A stretch of DNA of 33,831 nucleotides from CAZOOA01 sp964581355 (GTDB lineage: Bacteria > Bacillota > Dethiobacteria > DTU022 > UBA8154). The DNA is taken from positions 1-33,831 of the forward strand of contig CAZOOA010000027.1 in assembly GCA_964581355.1 (NCBI GenBank), read 5' to 3'. A model generated the notes under the pieces. The model ran no database searches. It was not told the origin of the DNA and saw only the letters and a list, made by a program, of their open reading frames with translations. The position numbers and the translations under genes were made by a program. This document shows, one piece after another, positions 1-7,908 of this stretch; the stretch's first letter is position 1; every line of letters begins with the position of its first letter.

Positions 1-36
1 CCCCGGGGCGAAGATCGCTCCGGGGTTGTTTCCTTT
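1..36. terminator. Strong GC hairpin at the window edge, terminator-like
   Basis: An 11-bp stem at 1-11 and 15-25 (one G-T pair) closes a three-base AGA loop. On the plus strand a T-rich stretch follows at about 26-36. It could be the terminator of a gene lying left of the window, or part of a longer palindrome cut by the window edge. It sits directly before the truncated kinase gene. Confidence 0.45.
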
Positions 37-62
37 CCCCTTCACGTCCCGGCTGCAAACGG

Positions 63-1337
63 GTGACAGACGTTCTCCCGGGTATTGGAATGTCCAACTT
101 CGATTGGATCCAGGCCTACGGGACTGTGGCTTTAAGCGGGGAAAAAGCATATTTTGAACAGTATTCCGAGCCTTTAGGTCGCTGGTACGAAGTGACTGCT
201 TACAGTGACGAGCCGGGGTATTTCATTACTGTTTTTTACGATATAAGTGAGCAAAAACAGGCGGAAAGAGCCATGCAGGAAGGTGAAAAGCGGTTTCAAA
301 AAATGCTGGCCCTGATACCCGACGCCATTTCCATCCAGGATGCCGAGATGAACATAATCTACAGCAACTGGAACGGGTTTCTGGCAGTCCCCGAAGAAAA
401 GCGGGTGCTAAATACCAAGTACTATCAAACGTACAGGGGCTATAACCAGGTCTGTCCTGACTGCCGGGCCAAAGAGGTTTTAGCCACCGGTGAAGACCTG
501 CAGGAAGAAGCCAGGCTGCCTGATGGCACCTGGATTGACCTGCGAATTATCCCCATCCTGGATGAAAACAACCAGGTGGCACTTTTCGTGGAGTGGATCA
601 GGGATATTTCCGATCTGAAACGATCAGAACGGGCGCTCCAGGGGCTAAACCTGGAACTGGAGCGGATCAATAGGGAGTTGGATGCCTTCAGCTATTCTGT
701 TTCCCATGACCTGCGGGCTCCCCTCTATACCATCCAGGGGTTCAGCCAGGCCGTCCTGGAGGATTACAGCGAGACCCTGGATGAACAGGGTGTAGATTAC
801 CTCCAGCGGATTCATGGAGCCGGGCAGCGGATGGGCGAACTGATCGAGGACCTGCTGAAACTGTCCCGTGCCACCCGCCTGGAGATGCACCGGGAAACCG
901 TCAACCTTAGTGACCTGGCGGCCTCATATCTTTCCGGACTGCAGCAGCAGGAACCGGAACGCCAGGTGGCAATTATTGTTGAACCGGATATTTATGTGAC
1001 CGGGGATGCATCCCTGCTGCGGATTGCCCTGGAAAACCTGCTGGATAATGCCTGGAAATTCACCCGGGATGTCCGGCAGGCCAGGATAGAATTTGGCACA
1101 AAACAGCACGACGGCCGAACCTTCTATTATATTTCTGACAATGGAGCCGGGTTTGATATGGCCTATGCCCACAAATTGTTCCATGTCTTTCAGCGCCTGC
1201 ATGACCAGGAAGAATATGCCGGTACCGGTATTGGGCTGAGCATTGTGACCCGAATTATCCAGCGCCATGGCGGCATGGTCTGGGCTGAAGGAGAAGTGGG
1301 CCGCGGTGCGAAGTTTCTTTTTACCATTGAGTCATGA
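63..1337 (+). CDS. PAS-PAS sensor histidine kinase, first PAS domain truncated
   Basis: Cytosolic sensor kinase with no membrane segment. Residues 1-65 are the second half of a PAS domain, closely like residues 55-118 of the phosphatase gene at 30339. A second PAS domain (about 75-190) carries a CPDC pair near residue 132. A HisKA domain has its phospho-acceptor His215 in SHDLRAP. The ATPase domain shows N-box NLLDNAWKF, DNGAGFD and GTGIGLS. The GTG at 63 has no ribosome site, and similarity to the paralogue continues only two or three codons upstream of it. The frame stays open to base 3, so the true N-terminus is lost or lies outside. The gene is followed after 15 bases by a REC-PAS-SpoIIE gene, its likely partner. 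The kinase identity is firm; the start and whether it works are not. Confidence 0.8.
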   Translation: MTDVLPGIGMSNFDWIQAYGTVALSGEKAYFEQYSEPLGRWYEVTAYSDEPGYFITVFYDISEQKQAERAMQEGEKRFQKMLALIPDAISIQDAEMNIIYSNWNGFLAVPEEKRVLNTKYYQTYRGYNQVCPDCRAKEVLATGEDLQEEARLPDGTWIDLRIIPILDENNQVALFVEWIRDISDLKRSERALQGLNLELERINRELDAFSYSVSHDLRAPLYTIQGFSQAVLEDYSETLDEQGVDYLQRIHGAGQRMGELIEDLLKLSRATRLEMHRETVNLSDLAASYLSGLQQQEPERQVAIIVEPDIYVTGDASLLRIALENLLDNAWKFTRDVRQARIEFGTKQHDGRTFYYISDNGAGFDMAYAHKLFHVFQRLHDQEEYAGTGIGLSIVTRIIQRHGGMVWAEGEVGRGAKFLFTIES

Positions 1338-1352
1338 ACCAGGAGGCATACT

Positions 1353-2654
1353 GTGGATCTACAGCCACTTCATGTCCTGATCGTCGAGGACTCCGAAAAC
1401 AGCACCATTTTAATGCTCCGTGCCCTCCGTCAAGGTGGCTATGAAACCTTTTACCGGCGTGTGCAGACAGAAAAAAATATGCGCGCTGCACTGGATGATG
1501 GAACCTGGGATTTGATTCTTTCCGACCACGATATGCCCCGTTTTAGCGCGACGAAAGCCCTGGCGGTCTTTCAGGAAAGCGGTCTGGAAATCCCCTTTTT
1601 GATTGTTTCCGGGGCTATCGGGGAGGAAATCGCCATCGCGGCCATGAAAGCCGGCGCTTATGATTTTATTATGAAAAAGAAACTGGCCCATCTCGTTCCG
1701 GCTGTCCAGCGTGAGCTGCGGGAAGCAGAAAACCGCCGGGAACGTCGGAAGGCGGAAGAAGCTTTGCGGCGCCGGGAGCAAGAGTTCAAGGCCCTGGTGG
1801 AAAATGCCCCCGATATAGTGGCCCGTTTCGACCGGACGATGTGCTGCCTCTATGTCAACCCCGCCATTGAGCAAGAAACAGGTATTGACCGGCACTTTTT
1901 CCTGCAGCGGTCTCTGGATGAGCTGCAGTTGGATTCACAAGCTCTGAAACTCTGGCAGCAAGCTATTACACAGGTTTTTCTAGGTGGCGAAGAGCAGACA
2001 ATTTACTTCGACTTTTCCCTGCCAGGGGAGAAAAAAAAATATCATGCCCGCATCGTCCCGGAATTTGATCCGGGCAGCAAAGTGGAAACGGTGCTATCCA
2101 TTACCCGGAACATAACAGAAGTAAAACGGATTGAGGCAGAGCTGCAGCAGGAACTGGAAAAAACCAGGCGCCTGCATTTGCGTTCGCTGCCGCAGCTGCC
2201 CCCATCCTGCCCGGGAACCATCCTGGCAGCTCATTACCGTCCTGCCGCACAGTTAAAAGGGGACTTTTATAACATCATCCAAAAAAAGGGCCGGCTGTTT
2301 TTTTACCTTGCCGATGTGAAAGGCCAGGGCCTTGATGGAGTGACGGCAAACTATTTTGTGCGCAATCAACTGGAAAAATCCCTGGAAACACTACGTGCAG
2401 GTGACTTTTGTTTCACCCCGGAAAAAATGCTGGAAGAGCTGCTGGAGCAATTTGAGCGGGAAAATCCCGATACGGCCGGCCTGCTTTCCATTGTTCTCGG
2501 CGTACTGGATCCACAGGCCGGGGTCCTGCAGTACTCCCTCCACGGTTTTTGCAGCCCCCAGCTGCTGACTGTGGACTGCACAGCAGTAGACAGGCAGTGT
2601 TTGCAAAGAGAGCAAAGGCCTGGAGAAGGAACTGGACCTGGACAGTTTTTTTGA
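1353..2654 (+). CDS. REC-PAS-SpoIIE (PP2C-type) response regulator phosphatase, C-terminally broken
   Basis: Residues 1-125 form a receiver domain (VLIVEDS, phospho-Asp in LSDHDMP, KKK late motif). Residues about 145-255 form a PAS domain ending in ITRNITEVKR, and a SpoIIE/RsbU-like PP2C phosphatase starts near 280 (GDFYN, ADVKGQGLDG). Such proteins dephosphorylate STAS anti-anti-sigma factors. The phosphatase loses homology after about residue 408, so the later metal-binding motifs (TDGL and GRDDIT in the paralogue at 30339) are absent, and the last ~25 residues are out-of-frame noise. The GTG start follows AGGAGG at 1341-1346. It follows the kinase by 15 bases and is probably in the same operon. 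The receiver could still act, but phosphatase activity is unlikely. Confidence 0.75.
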   Translation: MDLQPLHVLIVEDSENSTILMLRALRQGGYETFYRRVQTEKNMRAALDDGTWDLILSDHDMPRFSATKALAVFQESGLEIPFLIVSGAIGEEIAIAAMKAGAYDFIMKKKLAHLVPAVQRELREAENRRERRKAEEALRRREQEFKALVENAPDIVARFDRTMCCLYVNPAIEQETGIDRHFFLQRSLDELQLDSQALKLWQQAITQVFLGGEEQTIYFDFSLPGEKKKYHARIVPEFDPGSKVETVLSITRNITEVKRIEAELQQELEKTRRLHLRSLPQLPPSCPGTILAAHYRPAAQLKGDFYNIIQKKGRLFFYLADVKGQGLDGVTANYFVRNQLEKSLETLRAGDFCFTPEKMLEELLEQFERENPDTAGLLSIVLGVLDPQAGVLQYSLHGFCSPQLLTVDCTAVDRQCLQREQRPGEGTGPGQFF

Positions 2655-2751
2655 ACGGGGTCGCGGTATCAGTATGACCCGGATGATGTCCGACTACCTG
2701 GGATATAACGAAAAAGGCAACCAGGTGACCCTGGTCCGCCTGACGAAATAG
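2611..2751 (+). pseudogene. Remnant of an RsbW-like ATPase tail (HATPase_c_2)
   Basis: In a different frame from the preceding gene, the segment reads FERGRGISMTRMMSDYL then YNEKGNQVTLVRL and ends at TAG 2749-2751. This is the G2-box and last strand of RsbW/SpoIIAB-type anti-sigma kinase domains, which in Firmicutes are often fused behind SpoIIE phosphatases. The N- and G1-boxes are missing. An internal deletion with a frameshift in the gene at 1353 explains both halves. Confidence 0.6.
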
Positions 2752-2867
2752 AAATAATTACCATACAAAAGAAAGGTGATGATAACAGGACAAAGACGGG
2801 GTAAAATAGCAAATAAAAAACGTTCGTCAACGAAGGGACTATAATAATTCAGAGAGGAAAGAAAGCA

Positions 2868-3150
2868 ATGTTCAAAAAAATGAGCTTAAAATTTAAACTG
2901 ATTGCCCTGTTTTTGTTGGTTGGCCTGGTGCCCATGGGCGTGATCGCCCTTATGTCTTACAACAGGGCCGAAACAGAGATCCGTGAAGAAGTATTTACGG
3001 GCCTGGGCATGTATTCAATCCTGGCCTAGGACTCGATGAACTTGTATTTTGAAGATATTTTAAACGATGCCAACGTAATGGCTACCACCCGGGATATCTA
3101 CCAGAGTTTTAATATCCTGGCAGAAGCCGGCTACGATACCGGCGATCCCG
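2868..3150 (+). pseudogene. Methyl-accepting chemotaxis protein, N-terminal remnant
   Basis: The ATG at 2868 is preceded by a GAGAGGAAAG ribosome site. The first ~25 residues (MFKKMSLKFKLIALF and the following membrane helix) are almost the same as the N-termini of the MCPs at 21485 and 27334. There is an in-frame TAG at 3027-3029. Homology then resumes (TTRDIYQSFNIL matches the CACHE region) and ends at another stop near 3153, where CheW sequence begins in another frame. The rest of the receptor is gone. A clear dead gene, from a third copy of the local receptor family. Confidence 0.85.
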
Positions 3151-3163
3151 ACTGATTGACATT

Positions 3164-3595
3164 ATGCTGGTGCAGGAGATTATCCGCTACAGCCAGCCTA
3201 CCCGGGTAGCCAACGCCAACCCGGCGATTAAAGGAGTCATCAACTTCCGCGGGCAGGTAATCCCCGTCATTGACATGCGCCGCAAGTTCAACCTGCCCCA
3301 GCAGGAATATGACGACTTTACCGTGGTGATTATCATCGAAGTCCACCACAAAACCATGGGGATGATTGTAGACCGGGTCTCCGATATCATGAGCTTTCAA
3401 GACAAAGATATCCAGGTGGTGGACCGGGAGTTTGCCGACGATGTGAAAACAGAGCACCTGCAGGGGATGGGTAAGTCGGGGGACCGCATCGTCATGCTGC
3501 TGGACCCCGGCCGGGTTCTATCCTTCAAGGAAATGAAGCAGCTGGAGCAGGCAACTTCTAACCCTGAGGCGCTTAAGTCGCAGGATCAAAAGTAA
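3164..3595 (+). CDS. CheW-like coupling protein lacking its N-terminus (probable remnant)
   Basis: CheW homology starts at about 3152 (IDIMLVQEI), with no ribosome site before the first ATG at 3164. The sequence is nearly identical to residues 49-191 of the full CheW at 23597, including NANP, INFRGQVIPVIDM, FTVVIIIEV and MLLDPGRVLSF. The missing ~48 residues hold the first strands of the CheW barrel, so a stable protein is doubtful. It is joined directly to a chopped MCP remnant, as if one deletion removed the receptor body and the CheW start. The reading frame itself is open to the TAA stop, so it may be called a gene by automated annotation. Confidence 0.6.
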   Translation: MLVQEIIRYSQPTRVANANPAIKGVINFRGQVIPVIDMRRKFNLPQQEYDDFTVVIIIEVHHKTMGMIVDRVSDIMSFQDKDIQVVDREFADDVKTEHLQGMGKSGDRIVMLLDPGRVLSFKEMKQLEQATSNPEALKSQDQK

Positions 3596-3620
3596 ATCCA
3601 AGGCTCAGTTTCATGTCATG

Positions 3621-3682
3621 CCAGGGGCGGAAGGCAAAGCATCAGCAAAAAATAAGCTTGTCTTCTGCCCCGGTATTTTATT
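3621..3682 (+). terminator. Possible terminator after the CheW remnant
   Basis: A stem of about 12 bp (3621-3633 with 3662-3673, one bulge and one G-T pair) encloses a 28-base A-rich loop and is followed by TATTTTATT. The long loop makes it less than ideal. Confidence 0.4.
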
Positions 3683-3754
3683 GACCTTTTCCCCGCAATA
3701 TTATAGGATAAGTAACACAGGCTGCTCCGGCCTAAATAACAAAGAGGTGAAATT

Positions 3755-4561
3755 ATGGATGCAACTTTGATTAACTCATTTGTGGACTCATTTAATGAAG
3801 TTATTGGAATGTTCTCCAATGAGAATATAGAAAAAAAAGAGGTCAAACTACTGGAAAAAGCTTTGAATACCGATGTACATACCATGGTCGGTGTTACAGG
3901 GGATGTTTTCGGCACGGTCATTTTGGGAGCAGACCGGGACAACGCCTTGGGTGTAGTTACCATGATGTCCGGCATGCCGGCAACGGAATTTGATGATTTT
4001 TCTTCCAGCGCCCTGCAGGAGCTGTTAAATATGACTTCGGGCAGCGCCTTAACAAAAATAGCCGATCTGGGTTTCGAGGCCGATATCACCCCTCCAACTT
4101 TTTTTATCGGGAGCGGAGAACTCCGGCTTCCCCTGCCCCTTTTGGAAGTCTGCATGGGTATAGGAGATAAAAAGGTTAGCCTGAATCTTTCTTTAAAGAA
4201 AAGGAAGGTGGATCATGTTCTTATTGTCGATGATTCGGTCACCTTCTGCAAACAGGCAGAGATGTTCTTGCAGCCGGAGCGTTCCTTTAAGATTGTTGGC
4301 AAATGCCTGAACGGAAAACAATGCCTGGAATTCCTGCAGCAATCTCAACCGGATATCATCCTCCTGGACATGTTGATGCCCGATATTAACGGTGACGTTA
4401 TCCTGGAAACGATCAAACAACACTACCCCGCGATCAAAGTGCTGATGGTTAGCTCCCTGGGACAGGGATATGCCCAGAAATTTTTGCAGTTGGGCGCCGA
4501 TGGCTACCTTCCCAAGCCATTTAGCAGCAAAAGTCTGCTCCTGGCCTTAAAGAACTTATAA
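3755..4561 (+). CDS. CheX-type phosphatase fused to a receiver domain
   Basis: Residues 1-148 resemble the CheX/CheC family, which removes phosphate from CheY. The one clear catalytic motif is Glu89-x2-Asn92 in SALQELLNMTSG. Residues about 151-268 are a CheY-like receiver: DD near residue 158, phospho-Asp205 in ILLDMLMPD, a VSS segment at the Thr/Ser position and the conserved Lys in PKPF. ATG 3755 follows AAGAGGTGA at 3742-3750. Fusing the phosphatase to its own substrate domain suggests a self-resetting switch or phosphate sink. It is the only intact gene of the left signalling block, and the only receiver in the window near chemotaxis genes without a DNA-binding output. It probably pairs with the CheA at 24706 or a CheA elsewhere. 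Family assignment is firm; partner is inference. Confidence 0.85.
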   Translation: MDATLINSFVDSFNEVIGMFSNENIEKKEVKLLEKALNTDVHTMVGVTGDVFGTVILGADRDNALGVVTMMSGMPATEFDDFSSSALQELLNMTSGSALTKIADLGFEADITPPTFFIGSGELRLPLPLLEVCMGIGDKKVSLNLSLKKRKVDHVLIVDDSVTFCKQAEMFLQPERSFKIVGKCLNGKQCLEFLQQSQPDIILLDMLMPDINGDVILETIKQHYPAIKVLMVSSLGQGYAQKFLQLGADGYLPKPFSSKSLLLALKNL

Positions 4562-4667
4562 CCGGCAGCTTTGTTTCCCGGTCCTGGCCCTGGTTTGCCT
4601 GCTTGGAAACACGTTTAAGCTCAACTCAAGCTTCCGCGCCCCGACCTGGAAACTTAAGCACCTTATT

Positions 4668-6011
4668 TTAAAGATGAAGCTTTTTTATTTTTCGATATAA
4701 TGTGGAAAGATCGATTCGTGCAGCCATTGCTGCTTTTTGATAGTTGCCTTCGGCATTATTCAGAAGTTTTTTAAAATACTCCTGTTCAAAGTGTTCTTTT
4801 GCTTCGTTAAAAGAGCATAATTCTTTCCTGTTTGCCGATACGCTTTCCTGTGGCAGGTCCTCTTTAGTTATCATTTTTCCTTCATGAAAAATAAGTAAAT
4901 TTTCAATAAAATTCTCCAATTCTCTTACGTTGCCTTCCCAGTAGTATTCTGCCAAAGTTTCAAGAGCTTCCTGGGTAAACTTTTTTGCAGGCATACCGAA
5001 GGCTTCACAACGTTTTTGCAAGAAATGATCAGCCAACAGGGCAATATCTTCTTTTCTTTCCCGGAGAGGTGGAATAAAGATATATACAACAGCAATGCGA
5101 TAATATAAATCATCCCGGAATTCTCCTGCAAGGACCTTGCTTTTTAAATTTTTATTAGAAGCACAAATTAAGCGGTAGTCGGTATTTCTTTTAACAGAAC
5201 TGCCAATTCTGGAAAATTGTTTGTCTTGAAGGACCCTGAGCAATTTTGTCTGCAAGGAGAAAGGCGCATCTGCTATTTCGTCCAAGAAGATTGTTCCTCC
5301 GCTGACTTCTTCAAAGTACCCTTTTGTGGTTTTGTAGGCACCGGTGAACGCCCCTTTTTCAAAACCAAAGAGCAGACTTTCTTGTAAAGACTCAGGAAGT
5401 GCCCCGCAATTTAAAGGCAGGAAGGGGGCATCAGTTCCCCGGCTTTGTTCATGAATCATCTTGGCCACCACTTCTTTTCCTGTGCCGCTCTCGCCCTCTA
5501 TTAAAACCGTGCTATCAACAAAAGACAATTTTTTGGTTATCTCAATTATTGCCTGTGTTTTCTTGCTTTTTCCAATAAACTTATTATTTCCTTTTAATGT
5601 GGCAAGACTTTCTTTTAACCAGGCATTTTCATTAACCAGTTTTTTGCTATTTATCGCATTTTTGATGTCTACCAATATTTTTTCCATGTTATCAAAAGGT
5701 TTAGTTAAGAAATCATGGGCTCCGTTTTTCATCGCCTGGATTGCATAATCCAGGGTTGCATAGGCGGTTATGATAATAACCACTGTTTCAGGGTTGGTTT
5801 TTTTTAATTCTTTTAACACATTGATGCCATCAGTGTCGGGAAGCTTGAGATCCAGCAGTGTTAAATCGATATCTTCATGTTGAAGAACTCTTAGCCCATC
5901 CTGCCCTGTTGTTACACCTTTAAACCAATAATTGTGATTGGAAAGCAAGTTCTCAAAATATGTTTGAGTATAGCTGTCATCATCAATTACCAGTATCTTT
6001 CCCTGTTTCAT
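4668..6011 (-). CDS. NtrC-family sigma-54-dependent response regulator
   Basis: A 447-residue activator of sigma-54 RNA polymerase. A receiver (1-120) carries phospho-Asp54 in LTLLDLKLPD and Lys104. The AAA+ domain has Walker A GESGTGKE (173-180), the sigma-54 contact loop GAFTGA (220-225) and Walker B GGTIFLDEI (238-246). A Fis-type helix-turn-helix closes the protein (about 415-447, YQKAAMAARIDLSTLYRKIKKL). All motifs needed for activity are present. It lies 19 bases behind the kinase at 7443 and starts after AAAGGGG. Its divergent neighbour, the thiolase/ADC cluster, has a matching -24/-12 promoter at 7813, so it most probably activates that cluster. Signal unknown. Confidence 0.95.
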   Translation of the reverse strand: MKQGKILVIDDDSYTQTYFENLLSNHNYWFKGVTTGQDGLRVLQHEDIDLTLLDLKLPDTDGINVLKELKKTNPETVVIIITAYATLDYAIQAMKNGAHDFLTKPFDNMEKILVDIKNAINSKKLVNENAWLKESLATLKGNNKFIGKSKKTQAIIEITKKLSFVDSTVLIEGESGTGKEVVAKMIHEQSRGTDAPFLPLNCGALPESLQESLLFGFEKGAFTGAYKTTKGYFEEVSGGTIFLDEIADAPFSLQTKLLRVLQDKQFSRIGSSVKRNTDYRLICASNKNLKSKVLAGEFRDDLYYRIAVVYIFIPPLRERKEDIALLADHFLQKRCEAFGMPAKKFTQEALETLAEYYWEGNVRELENFIENLLIFHEGKMITKEDLPQESVSANRKELCSFNEAKEHFEQEYFKKLLNNAEGNYQKAAMAARIDLSTLYRKIKKLHL

Positions 6012-6030
6012 TTGAAGAACCCCTTTCTCA

Positions 6031-7443
6031 TTATAAACTCCTTTCTACAGGCAGTTTCACCTTAACAGAAGTTCCTTTGTCAGGCAGGCTGGAAATATTG
6101 ATAATGCCCTTATGCTCATAAATAATGCGTTGTGCCAGGCTAAGACCGAGTCCAGAATTGTTAAAGCCTTTTGTTGTAAAGAAAGGTTCAAAAATATTGG
6201 TTAAATTGTGTTTGCTAATTCCCTCTCCGGTGTCAATTATCTCCACGATCAGTTTTTCCCTGTAATTCCTGCTTTTAATCGTAAGGGTCCCCTCATATGA
6301 CATAGCTTCAATGGCGTTGACAATAATGTTGACAAAGGCCTGCTTGAGAACCAGGGGGTCTGTTTTGATAAAAGCACCTTTGCCGGACAGGTCTTTTTTG
6401 ACGATGATCTTTTTGCTGCCAATCATACCTTTAAGGTAGTGCATGATTTCTTCCAGCAGCAAAGTAATGTTGACAGGCCACTGGTTTTCTTCGTCACTAT
6501 TGCTTTGGATTTTATCGGGAAGAAGGAGCATCTGTTGGACAACTTTCTTACAATCTTTGCTTGCTTGATAGATAGACTGGACCAGGGCTTTTTGTTTTTC
6601 ATCACCGTTAAATTGGCTGTGCAGGAGTTCACTCAGGTTTACTACCCCTACCAGAGGGTTATTCAACTGGTGGGCCAATTCTTTTGCAAACTTGCCAAGC
6701 ACCGCCAGTTTTTGAGCCTGCTGCAGGTTGTCAGCTGTTACTTTTTTCTCCGTGATATCTTGAATAATAAACAGGTTTGCTATTTTGAAATTTTTATCGT
6801 CTGTTATCCAAGATACAGTTATTTCTGCTGGGAAAGAACTTCCATCCTTCCGGAGACAACGGGTTTCATCTTGCAACAGGCTTTTTGCACTATCCAGCTT
6901 TTTTTCAAGTATATCCCTTTCATTGGGATGAAATAGTTTTTTGTACGAGTGACCGGCAATCTCTTTATTTTTGTAACCGAAGATATGTTGAGCTGCTTTA
7001 TTAAAAACAACGATGCATTTTTTACTGTCAACCGCGATGACGATATCCGGGTTTGCGTCAAGAAGCTGGATAACAAAAGGGTTTGACTCTTCCAGGAACT
7101 GGACAATCAAGGCATAGCTGGCTGTGCCTTGGGAGAATACACTTCCCCTCAAGTACAGGGATACCGTAGCATCATAGTATTGGGGAACATATTTGTCCAG
7201 ATAAACTGAGAATGGGATATGGTTGTGGATCAAATTGAGATAATGTTCTCTTAATCCCTGGTCCAGCAGGTTAGGGTATACTTCCGGGACTGTTTTGCCA
7301 AGGGCGAAAGAACGAGCTATGCGGGAGTTTTTCTCTTGTTTTTTATTGAAGCCGACAATTTTACCTTCACGATTTAAGAGGAGTATTCCTACTGGGAGTT
7401 CATCGATTAACTTCTGGCAGAAGACAATCGTTTGGTCTGCCAC
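6031..7443 (-). CDS. PAS sensor histidine kinase, NtrB-like partner of the sigma-54 activator
   Basis: A soluble 470-residue kinase. The N-terminal region (about 8-115) is PAS-like, and a clearer PAS domain with its PAC end (about 122-240) finishes at IQDITEKK. His258 in ELAHQLNNPLVG is the phospho-acceptor, in the H-box style of NtrB-like kinases. The ATPase domain shows VNIIVNAIEAM, DTGEGIS and SGLGLSLA. The GTG start follows TTAGGAG by about nine bases. With no membrane segment, the signal is probably cytosolic, for example a substrate or intermediate of the adjacent pathway, bound by a PAS domain. It is translated just upstream of the NtrC-type regulator. Confidence 0.92.
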   Translation of the reverse strand: MADQTIVFCQKLIDELPVGILLLNREGKIVGFNKKQEKNSRIARSFALGKTVPEVYPNLLDQGLREHYLNLIHNHIPFSVYLDKYVPQYYDATVSLYLRGSVFSQGTASYALIVQFLEESNPFVIQLLDANPDIVIAVDSKKCIVVFNKAAQHIFGYKNKEIAGHSYKKLFHPNERDILEKKLDSAKSLLQDETRCLRKDGSSFPAEITVSWITDDKNFKIANLFIIQDITEKKVTADNLQQAQKLAVLGKFAKELAHQLNNPLVGVVNLSELLHSQFNGDEKQKALVQSIYQASKDCKKVVQQMLLLPDKIQSNSDEENQWPVNITLLLEEIMHYLKGMIGSKKIIVKKDLSGKGAFIKTDPLVLKQAFVNIIVNAIEAMSYEGTLTIKSRNYREKLIVEIIDTGEGISKHNLTNIFEPFFTTKGFNNSGLGLSLAQRIIYEHKGIINISSLPDKGTSVKVKLPVERSL

Positions 7444-7686
7444 GGGTGTTCACTCCTAAACTACATAATGGGGCAAGTCTTAGCAGGATAATCATACAAA
7501 AAAATCACAACAATTACAATTACCCAAAAAGGTAATATATTCTGTAGTATTTGCAAAACTGCATAAGAATTTGCTTTTTTGCCAAAACAAAAGAAAACTA
7601 TAAAATGATTTAACGGCCATCGTGCCCGATCAATTAGTATTTATAAGGTAGACTGAAAAAAAGTGAGAACTGTCCCTTGTTTCGTG

Positions 7687-7697
7687 GCGTGTCACGC
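7687..7697. promoter_or_regulatory. Candidate enhancer site for the NtrC-type activator
   Basis: GCGTG-T-CACGC is a perfect 5+1+5 palindrome 116-126 bases upstream of the -24 element, the usual distance for sigma-54 enhancers. Only one copy was seen, so the assignment is inference from position and symmetry. Confidence 0.35.
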
Positions 7698-7812
7698 AAT
7701 CACACCAGGCGCAACCACATCAGGGCGGAGCAGTTATTTTTAAGTTTGCATTGCTGCCGTAATGGTGAAAATGGCATCGTCTCAGCGGATCTTTCCCTTT
7801 TGTCTGCAGTAA

Positions 7813-7828
7813 TGGCATGGTTTTTGCA
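7813..7828 (+). promoter_or_regulatory. Sigma-54 (-24/-12) promoter of the thiolase/ADC cluster
   Basis: TGGCATGGTTTTTGCA matches the TGGCAYG-N4-TTGCA consensus, with the diagnostic GG and GC exactly ten bases apart. Transcription would start near 7839, about 70 bases before the thiolase TTG start. The divergent activator carries the GAFTGA loop, which supports the assignment. Confidence 0.88.
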
Positions 7829-7908
7829 AATATTAAAAAAAGACCCATTATTTTTGAAATTAACGGGTTGGGCAGGGATAATTTTTGGAAATATTGGAGG
7901 TGGATTAC

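Larger units (their letters stand above)
7444..7908. other. Divergent regulatory gap between the sensor kinase and the thiolase cluster
   Basis: This 465-base AT-rich gap holds the sigma-54 promoter (7813-7828), a candidate activator palindrome (7687-7697) and a short sequence at 7662-7676 resembling one arm of the palindromic repeats at 13013 and 14922. I see no convincing gene. An open frame at 7677-7976 crosses the promoter and overlaps the thiolase, and its composition is not protein-like. Confidence 0.6.

Noticed and set aside
3616..4155. 179-codon minus-strand frame opposite the CheX-REC gene
   Set aside because: It lies opposite a solid coding region and reads like a reverse complement of it; no domain or start signal.
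4562..4667. Terminator between the convergent CheX-REC and NtrC-type genes
   Set aside because: Only 5-bp stems such as AAGCT/AGCTT without T-runs were found; not enough to call.
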